A stretch of 64,000 bases of DNA, from the NCBI RefSeq assembly GCF_023101205.1, contig NZ_CP078078.1:1922001-1986000 (forward strand), in the 5' to 3' direction. The translations under genes were made by a program, and so were the position numbers. The notes under the pieces are model-generated. The model worked only from the letters and a program-made list of their open reading frames with translations, was not told where the DNA came from and searched no databases. The stretch is from Microbacterium aurugineum (GTDB lineage: Bacteria > Actinomycetota > Actinomycetes > Actinomycetales > Microbacteriaceae). Shown one piece after another: positions 41,392-50,812 of the stretch (its first letter is position 1; the number at the start of each line of letters is the position of its first letter).

Positions 41392-43491
41392 GTGACTGAC
41401 GCCCCGCTCGCTGCCCGCCGTTCCACCCTCCGCACTCATCATGGCGACACGTTCGATGACCCGTATGAGTGGATGCGGGCGAAGGACTCCGAGGAGGTCA
41501 TCGCACACCTCGAGGCCGAGAACGCCTACACGGATGCGCAGACCGCCCACCTCGCCGCGCTTCGGACGAAACTGTTCGAGGAGATCAAGGCCCGTGTGCA
41601 GGAGACCGATCTCTCGGTACCCACCCGCCGAGGCGACTGGTGGTACTACAGCCGGACCGAGGAAGGAGCGCAGTACGGTATCCACTGCCGCGCTGCTGCC
41701 GACGCCGGCGAGTGGACTCCGCCCGTGCTCGAGCCGGGCGTCCCTGTTCCGGGTGAAGTGGTCCTCCTCGACGGGAACATCGAGGCCGAAGGGCATGAGT
41801 TCTTCTCGCTCGGCGCGTTCGACACCTCCGACGACGCCACGAAGCTGTTGTGGTCGACCGATTTCGAGGGCGACGAGCTCTACACGGTGCACGTGCGCGA
41901 TCTGACGACCGGAGCGACTCTCGACGACGAGATCCCGAACACGGGCGGTGCCTTCTTCACGCCGGACGGCACCGGAGTCCTCTACACGACCCGGGACGAC
42001 GCATGGCGGCCCGACACCCTGTGGCTGCATCGCCTGGGCACACCCGTCACGGACGACGTCCGGCTGTTCCACGAACCCGATGAGAAGTTCTGGCTCGGTG
42101 CGGGGATCACACGAAGTCGGCGGTACCTCGTGATCGGCGTCGGCTCCAGCATCACGAGCGAGGAGTACCTGGTCGATCTGACCGGCGATCTCACCGCCGA
42201 ACCGCGACTGGTCTGGCCGCGCCGCGAAGGGGTGGAGTATTCGATCGATCATGCGGTGGTGGACGGCGAGGACCGGCTGTTCATCCTCCACAACGACGGC
42301 GCCCTGGACTTCGAGCTGGTCTCCGTCGCGGCCTCCGATCCCCAGGGTGAGCGGCTCCCGGTCGTCGCGCACGAGGCAGGACGACGCCTGCTCGGCATGG
42401 ACGCATTCCGTGACTTCGCCACCGTCGAGTACCGACGCGAAGGACTCGAGCGCGTCGGTCTGCTCGACTACCCCACCAACACCCTCGACGAGATCCCCTT
42501 CGACGAACCGCTCTACTCCGCGGGCGTCAGCGGCAACCCGGAATGGCACTCGCCGTTCCTGCGCCTCGGATACACGTCGTTCGTCACCCCGGGGACGGTG
42601 TACGACCTCGATCTCTCGAATCGCGACCTGATCCTGCGCAAGCAGGTCTCCGTCCTGGGCGGCTATGACCCCGCGGAGTACGGCCAGCGGCGTGAATGGG
42701 CGACGGCCCCCGACGGCGTGCGTGTGCCCATCTCACTCGTGTGGAAGCGCTCGTTCGGCGAACCCGGCACGGACGCGCGGCCGCTGCACCTGTACGGATA
42801 CGGATCGTACGAGCACTCGATCGACCCCGGCTTCTCGGTCGCCCGGTTGTCCGAACTCGACCGCGGCGTGATCTTCGCCGTCGCCCACGTGCGCGGTGGT
42901 GGGGAGATGGGCCGTCAGTGGTACGAGGACGGCAAGCTCCTGCACAAGCGCAACACCTTCACGGACTTCGTCGCCTGCGCCGAGCACCTGGTCGCGACGG
43001 GCGTGACGACGCCGAAGCGCCTGGTCGCCGAGGGCGGGAGCGCGGGTGGTCTGCTGATGGGAGCGGTCGCCAATCTCGCTCCCGAGCTCTTTGCAGGCAT
43101 CCTCGCCGGTGTGCCGTTCGTGGACGCCCTGACGACGATCCTGGATCCGTCCCTGCCGCTCACCGTGATCGAGTGGGACGAGTGGGGCGACCCGTTGCAC
43201 GGCGCGGACGTCTACGACTACATGAAGTCGTACTCGCCCTACGAGAACGTGAGAGACGGCGTCGAGTATCCGCGGATCCTCGCCGTGACCTCCCTCAACG
43301 ACACGCGTGTCCTGTATGTGGAACCCGCGAAGTGGGTCGCACGTCTGCGAGAGGCCGGCGCCTCGGACGTCCTCCTCAAATGCGAGATGGTCGCGGGACA
43401 CGGCGGCGTGAGCGGACGCTACAACTCCTGGAGGGAGCGGGCGTTCGAACTCGCCTGGCTGCTCGACACCCTCGGTCTCGCCGAAGACTGA
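41392..43491 (+). CDS. Oligopeptidase B-like S9 serine peptidase
   Basis: 699-residue prolyl-oligopeptidase-family enzyme. An N-terminal beta-propeller (about 70-410) caps the C-terminal hydrolase, with the triad S550 (EGGSAGGLLMG), D637 (SLNDTRV) and H670 (VAGHGG). YGYGSYEHSIDPGFSVARL and HVRGGGEMGRQWYEDGK are oligopeptidase B hallmarks, implying cleavage of short peptides after Arg or Lys. No signal peptide, so cytosolic. GTG 41392 lies six bases after TAGCGT (41380-41385), a leaderless geometry. It is divergent from pit. Confidence 0.93.
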   Translation: MTDAPLAARRSTLRTHHGDTFDDPYEWMRAKDSEEVIAHLEAENAYTDAQTAHLAALRTKLFEEIKARVQETDLSVPTRRGDWWYYSRTEEGAQYGIHCRAAADAGEWTPPVLEPGVPVPGEVVLLDGNIEAEGHEFFSLGAFDTSDDATKLLWSTDFEGDELYTVHVRDLTTGATLDDEIPNTGGAFFTPDGTGVLYTTRDDAWRPDTLWLHRLGTPVTDDVRLFHEPDEKFWLGAGITRSRRYLVIGVGSSITSEEYLVDLTGDLTAEPRLVWPRREGVEYSIDHAVVDGEDRLFILHNDGALDFELVSVAASDPQGERLPVVAHEAGRRLLGMDAFRDFATVEYRREGLERVGLLDYPTNTLDEIPFDEPLYSAGVSGNPEWHSPFLRLGYTSFVTPGTVYDLDLSNRDLILRKQVSVLGGYDPAEYGQRREWATAPDGVRVPISLVWKRSFGEPGTDARPLHLYGYGSYEHSIDPGFSVARLSELDRGVIFAVAHVRGGGEMGRQWYEDGKLLHKRNTFTDFVACAEHLVATGVTTPKRLVAEGGSAGGLLMGAVANLAPELFAGILAGVPFVDALTTILDPSLPLTVIEWDEWGDPLHGADVYDYMKSYSPYENVRDGVEYPRILAVTSLNDTRVLYVEPAKWVARLREAGASDVLLKCEMVAGHGGVSGRYNSWRERAFELAWLLDTLGLAED

Positions 43492-43502
43492 ACCGCCGTG
43501 GT

Positions 43503-43529
43503 GGGGCGCCCCGCACGGGGGCGCTCCCC
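43503..43529. terminator. Convergent terminator, peptidase / pfkA
   Basis: GCGCCCC (43506-43512) and GGGGCGC (43518-43524) pair around a five-base loop, extended outward by GGG/CCCC pairs. It lies between two convergent stops. Confidence 0.7.
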
Positions 43530-43541
43530 CGCTCCGCGTCC

Positions 43542-44570
43542 TCAGCCGAAGAGTGCAGCGGCCTCGTCGTAGCGGTAGCGCGGCACCGTGTTCAGCTCGC
43601 CGAGAGCATCGGCGAAGGGCACCCGCACGATGTCGGTACCCTGCATGGCGACCATCTGCCCCCAGGCGCCGTCGACGAGCGCATCCGCCGCATGCAGACC
43701 GAGTCGCGTCGCGAGCACCCGATCGAACGCCGACGGCGATCCACCACGCTGGATGTGACCGAGGATCGTCGCCCGGGTCTCGATGCCGGTGATGCGCTCG
43801 ATCTCCGGAGCGAGCATGTCGCCGATGCCGCCGAGCCGGGGACGGTTGAAAGCGTCGAGCCCCTTGTCGCTGTAGGCCTCTTCCATGCCGAGGAGCTTGA
43901 ATCCCTCGGAGACGACCACCAGAGGTGCGCGACCACGATCGTGGGCACTGGTCACCAGCTCGGTGATGTCGTCGATCGACATCGGAACCTCGGGGATGCA
44001 GATGACGTGCGCACCGGCGGCCATGCCCGCGTGCAGCGCGATCCAGCCGACGTGGCGGCCCATGACCTCGGCGACCATGCAGCGCTGGTGGGAATCGCCG
44101 GTCGTGCGGAGGCGGTCCATCGCGTCGGTCGCGATGTTCACCGCCGTGTCGAAACCGAAGGAGTAGTCGGTGGCCTGCAGGTCGTTGTCGATCGTCTTGG
44201 GGACGCCGATGACCTTGATCCCGTCCTTCGCCAGACGGTCCGCAGCGGCGAGCGTCCCCTCGCCGCCGATCGCCACGATGCCGTCGATCTTGTGGCCGTA
44301 CAGCGTCTTCGCGATGTTCTCGGCGCCTCCGCGCTCCCCCTCGTAGGGGTTCGTGCGGCTGGTGCCGAGGATGGTCCCACCGACCTTCGAGAGCCCCTTC
44401 ACCTCGTGGCGCGTGAGCGGCATGAAGTCGCCGTCGACGAGGCCACGCCACCCGTCCCGGATGCCGACGAACTCCAGGTCGTACGTGGTGGTGCCCTTGA
44501 GCACGATGCCGCGGATGACCGCGTTGAGGCCGGGGCAGTCGCCGCCGCTCGTCAGGATGCCGATCTTCAT
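43542..44570 (-). CDS. pfkA: 6-phosphofructokinase
   Basis: Phosphorylates fructose 6-phosphate, the committed step of glycolysis. 342 residues, typical of actinobacterial group III enzymes. TSGGDCPGLNAVIRG (8-22), IGGEGTLAAADRL, PKTIDNDL with the catalytic Asp, and MGRHVGWIALHAG are present. The Gly in GGEG at the donor-determining position favours ATP over pyrophosphate, although Lys in PKTIDND is the residue seen in PPi enzymes; this Gly/Lys combination occurs in actinobacterial ATP-dependent PFKs. ATG 44570 is chosen; the frame upstream is open but not family-like. Confidence 0.95.
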   Translation of the reverse strand: MKIGILTSGGDCPGLNAVIRGIVLKGTTTYDLEFVGIRDGWRGLVDGDFMPLTRHEVKGLSKVGGTILGTSRTNPYEGERGGAENIAKTLYGHKIDGIVAIGGEGTLAAADRLAKDGIKVIGVPKTIDNDLQATDYSFGFDTAVNIATDAMDRLRTTGDSHQRCMVAEVMGRHVGWIALHAGMAAGAHVICIPEVPMSIDDITELVTSAHDRGRAPLVVVSEGFKLLGMEEAYSDKGLDAFNRPRLGGIGDMLAPEIERITGIETRATILGHIQRGGSPSAFDRVLATRLGLHAADALVDGAWGQMVAMQGTDIVRVPFADALGELNTVPRYRYDEAAALFG

Positions 44571-44752
44571 GCTGGTGCCTTCAGACGTTCGGGTGATGGG
44601 GGAACAGGCGACGCTGCCTTCGATCGACACTAGTGCCCCCGCGCACTCGCGCGCCATTCGACGTCGACGAAAATCCCCGATCTTGACGTGGACGATGGAG
44701 GATATCGACGGACTTCCCGGAGATGCCCGATATTCAGCGCCGAAGTGACGTT

Positions 44753-44768
44753 AAGAACAGCCGTTCTT
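44753..44768 (-). terminator. Short hairpin after the SNF2-family gene
   Basis: AAGAAC-GGCT-GTTCTT on the minus strand starts six bases past the TAG stop of the SNF2 gene. The six-bp stem is short, so termination is uncertain. Confidence 0.4.
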
Positions 44769-44773
44769 GGCGC

Positions 44774-46918
44774 CTACGCCGCACCGAGTGCCTGCCGCAG
44801 CAGGTGCATGAGTGCTGCCAGCTGCACCGGCTCCGCGGCCGACTCCTCCACGGCCTCGCCGTCGAGCGCCCGCGCCGCGAGGCCCTGCTTCTGGTCGATC
44901 AGCTCCGCGATCTTGGTGTCGATCGTGTGCGCCGCGATGATTCGCCAGGCGGTGACCGGCTCGTCCTGCCCGATGCGGTGCACGCGGTCGATCGCCTGCG
45001 TCTGCTCGGCGGCGGTCCAGGACAACTCGGCGAGCACGACGTTCGAGGCCGCTTGCAGGTTGAGCCCGACACCGGCCGCAGTGAGCGAGCAGACCGCGAT
45101 GCCCACGGAGGGGTCACCGTTGAAGTCGTCGATCGCCTGCTGTCGCGTGGTCGACGACTGGTCGCCCCGGATCGACACCGCCCGGATGCCCGCGGCGGCG
45201 AAGTGCGCCTCCGCCTGATCCATCACGTCGATGTGCTTGGCGAAGAAGACCACCTTGCCGACCGAGCGCTGAAGCTGCGCCGCGTAGTCCGCTGCGAGGG
45301 GCGCCTTGGCCTGGCCGATGCGCCTGACCATCGTGAAGACGTTGTCTCCCCCGGTGCCGGCGGCCTTCGACTCCTCGAGTTCGTTCTGAGCGACGAGACG
45401 CACGATGTCCTCGTCGATCTCGCCGGGAACCAGTCCGCGATCGCCTCGCGCCTCGATGATGCGACGGTAGCGTGCGGCGAGCCGCTCCCCCAGCTCGCGC
45501 TCGGCCTGACGGATGCCGCGTCCGAACTCGTCGTCAAGCTGCACGGGCAGGTCGGCGATCAGCTTGTCCGGGAGGTCGGCGGCGACGTCCTTCTTCTTGC
45601 GGCGCACGATGCCCATCGAGATGACGGCGTCCCGTGCCTCGGGGTAGAACGCCTTGTCGGCCGGAGTGAACCCGGTCGCGTCCAGCTTCTCCATGAGCTC
45701 GGGGCCCGGCTTCTCGCCGGTCGTCCACCCCAGGAAACGCCAGATCGCGTCGAAGTCCTCGACGTCGTTGATCAGCGGGGTTCCGGTGAGGGCCAGCATG
45801 AGCGGATCGTGCCCCGGGGTGCGCTCGCGCACCTGTGCGGCCAGCGACAGGACGTTCTGCGACCGCTGCGAGGACAGGTTCTTGATGAAGTGCGCCTCGT
45901 CGACGACCATGCCGCGCAGACCGATGGAGGCGAGCCACGACATGTGCCGGTCGAGGATCTCGTAGTTCACGATGAACACGTCGGCGAACGCATCGATGTC
46001 GTCGCCGTCTCCCTGGATCACCGTCGCACGGCGCTGCGGAGTCCAGCGTTCGACCTCGCGCGCCCAGTTCATCTTCACGACGTTGGGCACGACGACGAGC
46101 AGCGGATACGCACCCGCGACGGACGCGGCGAGCACCGACTGCGCCGTCTTGCCGAGGCCCGGCTCATCAGCGAGCAGGAAGCTGCGGTGCCCCGCCTTGA
46201 CCGCCTCGAGGAATCGGGACTGGTGCACCATGACCTCGAGGCCCTTGGGCGAGATGTGGTCGAACTCCGGCGCAGGCGGGAGATCCATCGATGCGGCGGA
46301 TCCGCCCGCACCCGTCTCGAAGGCCTTGTACAGCGGGCCCATGAGCTCCCAGCCGTCGAGACGACGACGCGGGGTCGCCGCCGCACGCGGCGTCAGGTCG
46401 GGGGCGAGGAACGGGTTTGCCAGCTGACGTGCCTCCACCGAGGGCGGGGTGACCTGTCGCTCCGCGATCGCCGCGGGCACGACGGAGACCTGCACGGGGG
46501 CCGCATCGGCGATGATCAGGTCTTCGGGAGCGAGCTCGGCACCGGATTCGAGCAGCCAGTCGCGACGCATGCGCTTGGCCACCGGCGACGTCGCCTGGTC
46601 TGCTTCCAGCAACTGGATGAGCGACGTGTCGCGCGCAGCGGTCTTCGCGAGGATCGTGGCGACACCGTCGAGCCGCTTGAGCAGCTCGGCGCGCGCGGGA
46701 TCCCCGATCTCAGCGTCGGCCTTCACCCGCGCACGTTCTTCGCGCACGAGGAAGGCGATCACCTGGAACTTCACCCGGTTCGTCGGACCGAGCTTCCCCC
46801 GCTGAGACTTGGCCTCGATCTCACGCACCTTGCGCGCGAGGATCGGGATGAGGGGTGCCTCGTCGTCACGACGGGACGTCTTCTTTCGCCGCGTGGCGGC
46901 GGTTGCCGTGGTCGGCAT
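44774..46918 (-). CDS. SNF2-family DEAD/DEAH ATPase
   Basis: 714-residue Swi2/Snf2-type double-stranded DNA translocase. A charged N-terminal region (about 1-190) is followed by the ATPase: P-loop DEPGLGKTAQS near 252, DEAH box VVDEAHFIKN near 340, LTGTPLIND, then the C-terminal helicase lobe with VVFFAKHIDVMDQAE and the arginine-finger motif RVHRIGQ near 646. It lacks the SWIM zinc finger of many bacterial homologues in what is visible. Role unknown; such proteins remodel protein-DNA complexes or act in repair. ATG 46918 has an excellent AGGAGGAGC site. Confidence 0.93.
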   Translation of the reverse strand: MPTTATAATRRKKTSRRDDEAPLIPILARKVREIEAKSQRGKLGPTNRVKFQVIAFLVREERARVKADAEIGDPARAELLKRLDGVATILAKTAARDTSLIQLLEADQATSPVAKRMRRDWLLESGAELAPEDLIIADAAPVQVSVVPAAIAERQVTPPSVEARQLANPFLAPDLTPRAAATPRRRLDGWELMGPLYKAFETGAGGSAASMDLPPAPEFDHISPKGLEVMVHQSRFLEAVKAGHRSFLLADEPGLGKTAQSVLAASVAGAYPLLVVVPNVVKMNWAREVERWTPQRRATVIQGDGDDIDAFADVFIVNYEILDRHMSWLASIGLRGMVVDEAHFIKNLSSQRSQNVLSLAAQVRERTPGHDPLMLALTGTPLINDVEDFDAIWRFLGWTTGEKPGPELMEKLDATGFTPADKAFYPEARDAVISMGIVRRKKKDVAADLPDKLIADLPVQLDDEFGRGIRQAERELGERLAARYRRIIEARGDRGLVPGEIDEDIVRLVAQNELEESKAAGTGGDNVFTMVRRIGQAKAPLAADYAAQLQRSVGKVVFFAKHIDVMDQAEAHFAAAGIRAVSIRGDQSSTTRQQAIDDFNGDPSVGIAVCSLTAAGVGLNLQAASNVVLAELSWTAAEQTQAIDRVHRIGQDEPVTAWRIIAAHTIDTKIAELIDQKQGLAARALDGEAVEESAAEPVQLAALMHLLRQALGAA

Positions 46919-46941
46919 GCTCCTCCTGAGCGTGAAGGCTC

Positions 46942-46960
46942 CGGCTTCCCCAGGAAGCCG
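46942..46960 (-). repeat. Hairpin in the SNF2 gene leader
   Basis: CGGCTTC and GAAGCCG, perfect arms around a five-base loop, lie 24-42 bases upstream of ATG 46918. TAGAAT (47076-47071) further upstream is a good -10 candidate, which would place the hairpin in a roughly 145-base leader. Confidence 0.45.
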
Positions 46961-47111
46961 CCAGCCGTTCTCGTTGTCCGCGTGTGGCGTGAGCCAGGAC
47001 CGTACGAACAGTGGATCTTCTTCCCGTCGAGGCACGCGAGAAGCGTGAGAATCGGCGGGAGCCGTTTCCCATTCTATGTCATGGTGCTCGCGTCGCGGAT
47101 ATTTCGGACGA

Positions 47112-48062
47112 TCAGGAAGCCACGTCGAGCGCGCGGGCGGCATCGGTGACGTCGGCGGCCATCTGCTCCATGAGCTTCTCGATCCCCTCGAACGCGACCA
47201 TTCCGCGCAGTCGCTCGACGAACTCGACGCTGACATCGTGTCCGTAGAGATCCAGCCCGGTCTCGCCGAGCACGTGCGCCTCCACCTGGCGCACGAGGAC
47301 ATCATCGAAAGTGGGGTTGGTCCCGACGGAGATCGCGGAGGGGTGCCGGATACCGGTGTCATGATCCACGAGCCATCCCGCGTACACGCCGTCGGCCGGG
47401 ACGAAAGCATCGACGATCGTGGAGAGGTTCGCGGTCGGGAACCCCAGCTCTCGCCCGCGCTTGAGGCCGTGGACGACCTCGCCCCGCACATCCGGGTAGC
47501 GGCCGAGCACGGTCGTCGCCGTCGCGACATCGCCCTCCATCAGCAGCTCTCGGATCCAGCTCGACGACACGCGCCGCGCGGAGCCGGGGAGGTACACGTC
47601 GTCGACGACCTCGACGGAGAAGCCGTGCTCGGGCCCGAGCACGCGCAGGAGGTCCGGCGTGCCCGCTCCCCTGTTCCCGAACCGGAAGTCCTCGCCGACG
47701 AGGACCGTGGAGACTTCGAGCGCACCGACGAGGATGTCGGTGACGAAGTCATGAGCGCTGCGGGCGGCGAGTTCCTCGTCGAAGGTGAGCACCAGAGTCG
47801 CGTCGATGCCCATCTCGCCGAGCAGTTCGAGTTTGCGCTCGACCGTGACGACGTTCTCCGGGCATCGGTCCGGACGAAGGATGGCCAGGGGGTTGCGGTC
47901 GAACGTGACCACGACGGCGCGGCTGCCACGGGCTGCAGCGGCTTCGTTCAGCCGGGCGATCACCGCTCGGTGGCCGGCATGGACGCCGTCGAACTTTCCG
48001 ATGGCGACCGCGCTCGGTCCGAAGCCGTCCGGGATCTCCTCCGGACTGCGGAACACGATCAC
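47112..48062 (-). CDS. ribF: Bifunctional riboflavin kinase/FAD synthetase
   Basis: Makes FMN from riboflavin and FAD from FMN. 316 residues, normal. The N-terminal nucleotidyltransferase begins AIGKFDGVHAGHRAVI and includes VLVGEDFRFGNRGAG and VSSSWIRELL; the C-terminal kinase has GRELGFPTANL, GVYAGW and a late VEFVERLRGM. GTG 48062 overlaps the upstream membrane-protein stop by four bases (GTGA). truB-to-ribF adjacency is conserved in bacteria; here two small membrane-protein genes sit between them on the same strand. Confidence 0.96.
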   Translation of the reverse strand: MIVFRSPEEIPDGFGPSAVAIGKFDGVHAGHRAVIARLNEAAAARGSRAVVVTFDRNPLAILRPDRCPENVVTVERKLELLGEMGIDATLVLTFDEELAARSAHDFVTDILVGALEVSTVLVGEDFRFGNRGAGTPDLLRVLGPEHGFSVEVVDDVYLPGSARRVSSSWIRELLMEGDVATATTVLGRYPDVRGEVVHGLKRGRELGFPTANLSTIVDAFVPADGVYAGWLVDHDTGIRHPSAISVGTNPTFDDVLVRQVEAHVLGETGLDLYGHDVSVEFVERLRGMVAFEGIEKLMEQMAADVTDAARALDVAS

Positions 48063-48496
48063 GCGTGGACCTCGACCGATCGCGGGGCGTCGACAGGTCG
48101 GTGCGTGCGCAACCACCAGACGCCGAAGATCGGGAGCACCAACGGGACGAAGAGGTACCCGCGCCCGAACAGCGACCACACCGTCTCATGTTGGAACAGC
48201 GCCGGCATCAGGACGCTGAGCAGACCCACCACGAGCACCCCGGTCAGTTCGAAGACGATCGCGATCCAGGCCACCGTGTACCAGCCGCGACGTCGGGCGA
48301 GGACGAGCGCGAGGGTCGCGAGGATGTACACGACGGCGGCGAGTGCGGACAGCGAGTACGCGAGAGGTGCCTCGTCGAAGCGGCGGACGATCTGCACGAA
48401 GCTGCGTCCGGTGGCGGCCAGCGCCATCACGGCGTAGACGATCACGAGGACGCGACCGATGCCGGTCATCCGAGTGGGGGGTGCGGTGGAGCTCAT
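48059..48496 (-). CDS. Four-helix membrane protein upstream of ribF
   Basis: 145-residue protein with four predicted helices (about 12-32, 45-67, 76-98, 112-130) and a short His/Arg-containing C-terminus. No recognised domain. It is translationally coupled to ribF, and a second, similar small membrane protein precedes it by 56 bases. Both lie within the truB-ribF interval. Function unknown. ATG 48496 is chosen; ATG 48508 lies just upstream in frame. Confidence 0.85.
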   Translation of the reverse strand: MSSTAPPTRMTGIGRVLVIVYAVMALAATGRSFVQIVRRFDEAPLAYSLSALAAVVYILATLALVLARRRGWYTVAWIAIVFELTGVLVVGLLSVLMPALFQHETVWSLFGRGYLFVPLVLPIFGVWWLRTHRPVDAPRSVEVHA

Positions 48497-48552
48497 AGCG
48501 CATTCCATCCTAGAGCCGCGGGAGGCGGCCGGACTCTGCCCGAGGTCTCAGC

Positions 48553-48921
48553 TCATGCGATCTGGACGGACCAGATGACCTGCATGCGCCACAGCATGAT
48601 CGCGATCGCGAACGCCGCGACCCCGAGGATCACGGTGCTCCACCTGCTGCGCTCCATGAGCGCCCACAGCACGGCTCCGACGGGAAGCAGTGCGGCCGAC
48701 ACGAGGTAGACCCAGTACTCGAGCAGGTCCCCCGTCGGCGGGTTGCCGGCGAGAGGTGCGACGATCGCGACCATCACCTGGACGATCAGGAGGAGCTCGA
48801 CCAGCGCGAGTGCACCGACGCTGAAGTCGCTCGGCCGGCGCCCGATGAGCCCCGCGATGAGGCAGAAGACACCCGCCGCGACGGCCACGACGACCTGGGC
48901 GATCGTGAACCACAGGATCAT
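48553..48921 (-). CDS. Small membrane protein coupled to truB
   Basis: 122-residue protein with four hydrophobic helices and very short loops (about 3-25, 35-57, 68-88, 95-115). ATG 48921 overlaps the truB stop by four bases (ATGA). The much longer open frame continuing upstream lies inside truB and does not look like protein-coding sequence. No family is recognised. It probably forms an operon with truB, the next membrane protein and ribF. Confidence 0.85.
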   Translation of the reverse strand: MILWFTIAQVVVAVAAGVFCLIAGLIGRRPSDFSVGALALVELLLIVQVMVAIVAPLAGNPPTGDLLEYWVYLVSAALLPVGAVLWALMERSRWSTVILGVAAFAIAIMLWRMQVIWSVQIA

Positions 48922-49811
48922 CGCACGGCCTCCGGCATGTTCATCGCACTCTTCAGGTCGGCTCCCCGCTTCGCGACGATGCCGACGAGGAGCCCGTCCT
49001 CGTCGATGGCGGCTGCGATCGGTCCGTCCAGGCGCGCGGCGTGGCCGGTGAGACGTTTGCCGTGCCGCAGGTCGCGCGCTTCCTCGGCCGTCATGTCCAG
49101 AACCGGGAGAATGCGTCGGGCCGCCTGCGCCGCGGTGAGAGTGGACGCCCCCTCGAGCGCGTCGACATCCACGGCGTCGCTCACATCGAACGGGCCGACC
49201 TGCGTGCGCCGCAGCGCGGTGAGGTGCCCGCCGACGCCGAGGGCGTCCCCGAGGTCGCGAGCGAGCGAGCGGATGTAGGTGCCGGACGAGCAGTCGACGA
49301 TCACATCGAGATCGAGCGCTCCGTCGCTCGGCCGGCTCGCGATGAGGTCGAACCGGGAGACGACGACTTCTCGGGCTGCCAGGACGACCTCTTCCCCGGC
49401 ACGGACGCGATCGTAGGCTCGACGCCCGTCGACCTTGATGGCGGAGACGGCGCTGGGCACTTGCGAGATCTCTCCGGTGAGGGCAGCGATCCCCGCGGCG
49501 ACCGCATCGTCCGTCACAGCGTCCCACGCCTCCGCAGCGGCGGTCGTGAGGATCTCGCCTTCCGCGTCATCGGTGCCCGTGGTCTGGCCCAGTCGGATCG
49601 TCGCCGTGTAGGTCTTGTCCGCGCCCACGATGTAGGTCAGGAGCCTGGTCGCTCCCTCGATCCCGATGACCAGCAGCCCGGTCGCCATCGGATCGAGCGT
49701 TCCCGCGTGACCGACCTTCCTCGTTCCGAACGCACGACGGGTGCGCGCGACGACGTCGTGACTGGTCAGCCCAGCGGGCTTGTCGACGAGGAGGATGCCG
49801 GGCGAGACCAT
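48918..49811 (-). CDS. truB: tRNA pseudouridine(55) synthase
   Basis: Isomerises U55 in the T-loop of tRNAs. 297 residues, normal. Catalytic Asp40 is in GHAGTLDP, preceded by GILLVDKPAGLTSHDVV; KTYTATIRLGQTTGTDDAEG, VPSAVSAIKVDGRRAYDRVR and CSSGTYIRSLARDLG follow the family. A C-terminal PUA-like domain closes it. ATG 49811 lies six bases after TAGGCT (49823-49818), so it starts its own leaderless transcript, separated from rbfA by inserted mutY and a LuxR gene. Confidence 0.97.
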   Translation of the reverse strand: MVSPGILLVDKPAGLTSHDVVARTRRAFGTRKVGHAGTLDPMATGLLVIGIEGATRLLTYIVGADKTYTATIRLGQTTGTDDAEGEILTTAAAEAWDAVTDDAVAAGIAALTGEISQVPSAVSAIKVDGRRAYDRVRAGEEVVLAAREVVVSRFDLIASRPSDGALDLDVIVDCSSGTYIRSLARDLGDALGVGGHLTALRRTQVGPFDVSDAVDVDALEGASTLTAAQAARRILPVLDMTAEEARDLRHGKRLTGHAARLDGPIAAAIDEDGLLVGIVAKRGADLKSAMNMPEAVR

Positions 49812-49908
49812 CCCCCCAGCCTACCGAGGCCACAGCGGTCGACCGTTCGCGAGCCTCGGTCGACGGCGTCGTTCCGGGCACGGCTGCGCGCTCCCGTAGG
49901 CTGAGGGG

Positions 49909-50805
49909 ATGCCCGGATCGCAGGCCCTGCCCGACATCGTGTCGCGCCTGTCGGACTGGTATCGGGACGCAGCGCGTGACCTGCCGTGGCGCCGGGCCGC
50001 GTTTCATGACGAGTTCGGCGCCTGGGGCGTCCTCGTGAGCGAGTTCATGCTGCAGCAGACCCCCGTCTCGCGGGTCATCCCCCACCTGGAGGCGTGGCTG
50101 GCGCGGTGGCCGACCCCGGAGGCGATGGCCGCGGCATCCACGGCGGACGTCGTGCAACAGTGGGCGAACCTGGGCTATCCGCGACGGGCGCTCTGGCTGC
50201 ACCGTGCCGCGGTGGAGATCACGGAGCGGCACGACGGCATCGTTCCCCGCGATGTCGACGCGCTCCTCGCGCTCTCCGGCATCGGCGACTACACCGCCCG
50301 AGCGGTCGCCGTGTTCTCCTACGGAGACCGGCACCCGGTGGTCGATACGAACACGCGTCGCGTTCTGGCGAGGGCGATCGACGGCCGCGCCCACCCCGCG
50401 CCGCCGTCTCGTCGTGACCTCGCACTGATGGAATCCCTGCTCCCGGCTTCGGTGCCCGAGTCCGTGGTCTTCAACGCCGCGGCGATGGAACTGGGCGCCA
50501 CGGTCTGCACCGCTCGAGCTCCGCGCTGCGAGCAGTGTCCTCTCTCCGCGTCCTGCGCCTGGCTCGTCGCGGGCCGCCCCGACACCGGGGATGACCGACG
50601 ACGCCAGGCATCGTACGAGGGATCGGACCGTCAGGCCCGCGGCCTCGTGCTGCGCCTTCTGCGGCAGGCGGCCCCCGACCCGGTGCCGCTGGTCGCCGTC
50701 CTGCCCGACTGGCCGGACTCGCCTCAGCGCGATCGCGCGATCGACTCGCTCATCGCCGACGGGCTCGCCGAGGCCGACGGCGAAGCCCTCTCGCTGCCTC
50801 GGTGA
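49909..50805 (+). CDS. mutY: A/G-specific adenine glycosylase
   Basis: Removes adenine mispaired with 8-oxoguanine. 298 residues: HhH-GPD domain with SEFMLQQTPVSRV (catalytic Glu), LSGIGDYTARAV hairpin, VVDTNTRRVLAR (catalytic Asp), and the 4Fe-4S ligands C200, C207, C210 and C216. The C-terminal NUDIX-like domain of longer MutY proteins is absent, as is usual in actinobacteria. ATG 49909 lies six bases after TAGGCT (49897-49902). It is divergent from truB and inserted into the rbfA-truB interval. Confidence 0.95.
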   Translation: MPGSQALPDIVSRLSDWYRDAARDLPWRRAAFHDEFGAWGVLVSEFMLQQTPVSRVIPHLEAWLARWPTPEAMAAASTADVVQQWANLGYPRRALWLHRAAVEITERHDGIVPRDVDALLALSGIGDYTARAVAVFSYGDRHPVVDTNTRRVLARAIDGRAHPAPPSRRDLALMESLLPASVPESVVFNAAAMELGATVCTARAPRCEQCPLSASCAWLVAGRPDTGDDRRRQASYEGSDRQARGLVLRLLRQAAPDPVPLVAVLPDWPDSPQRDRAIDSLIADGLAEADGEALSLPR

Positions 50806-50812
50806 CGACGCT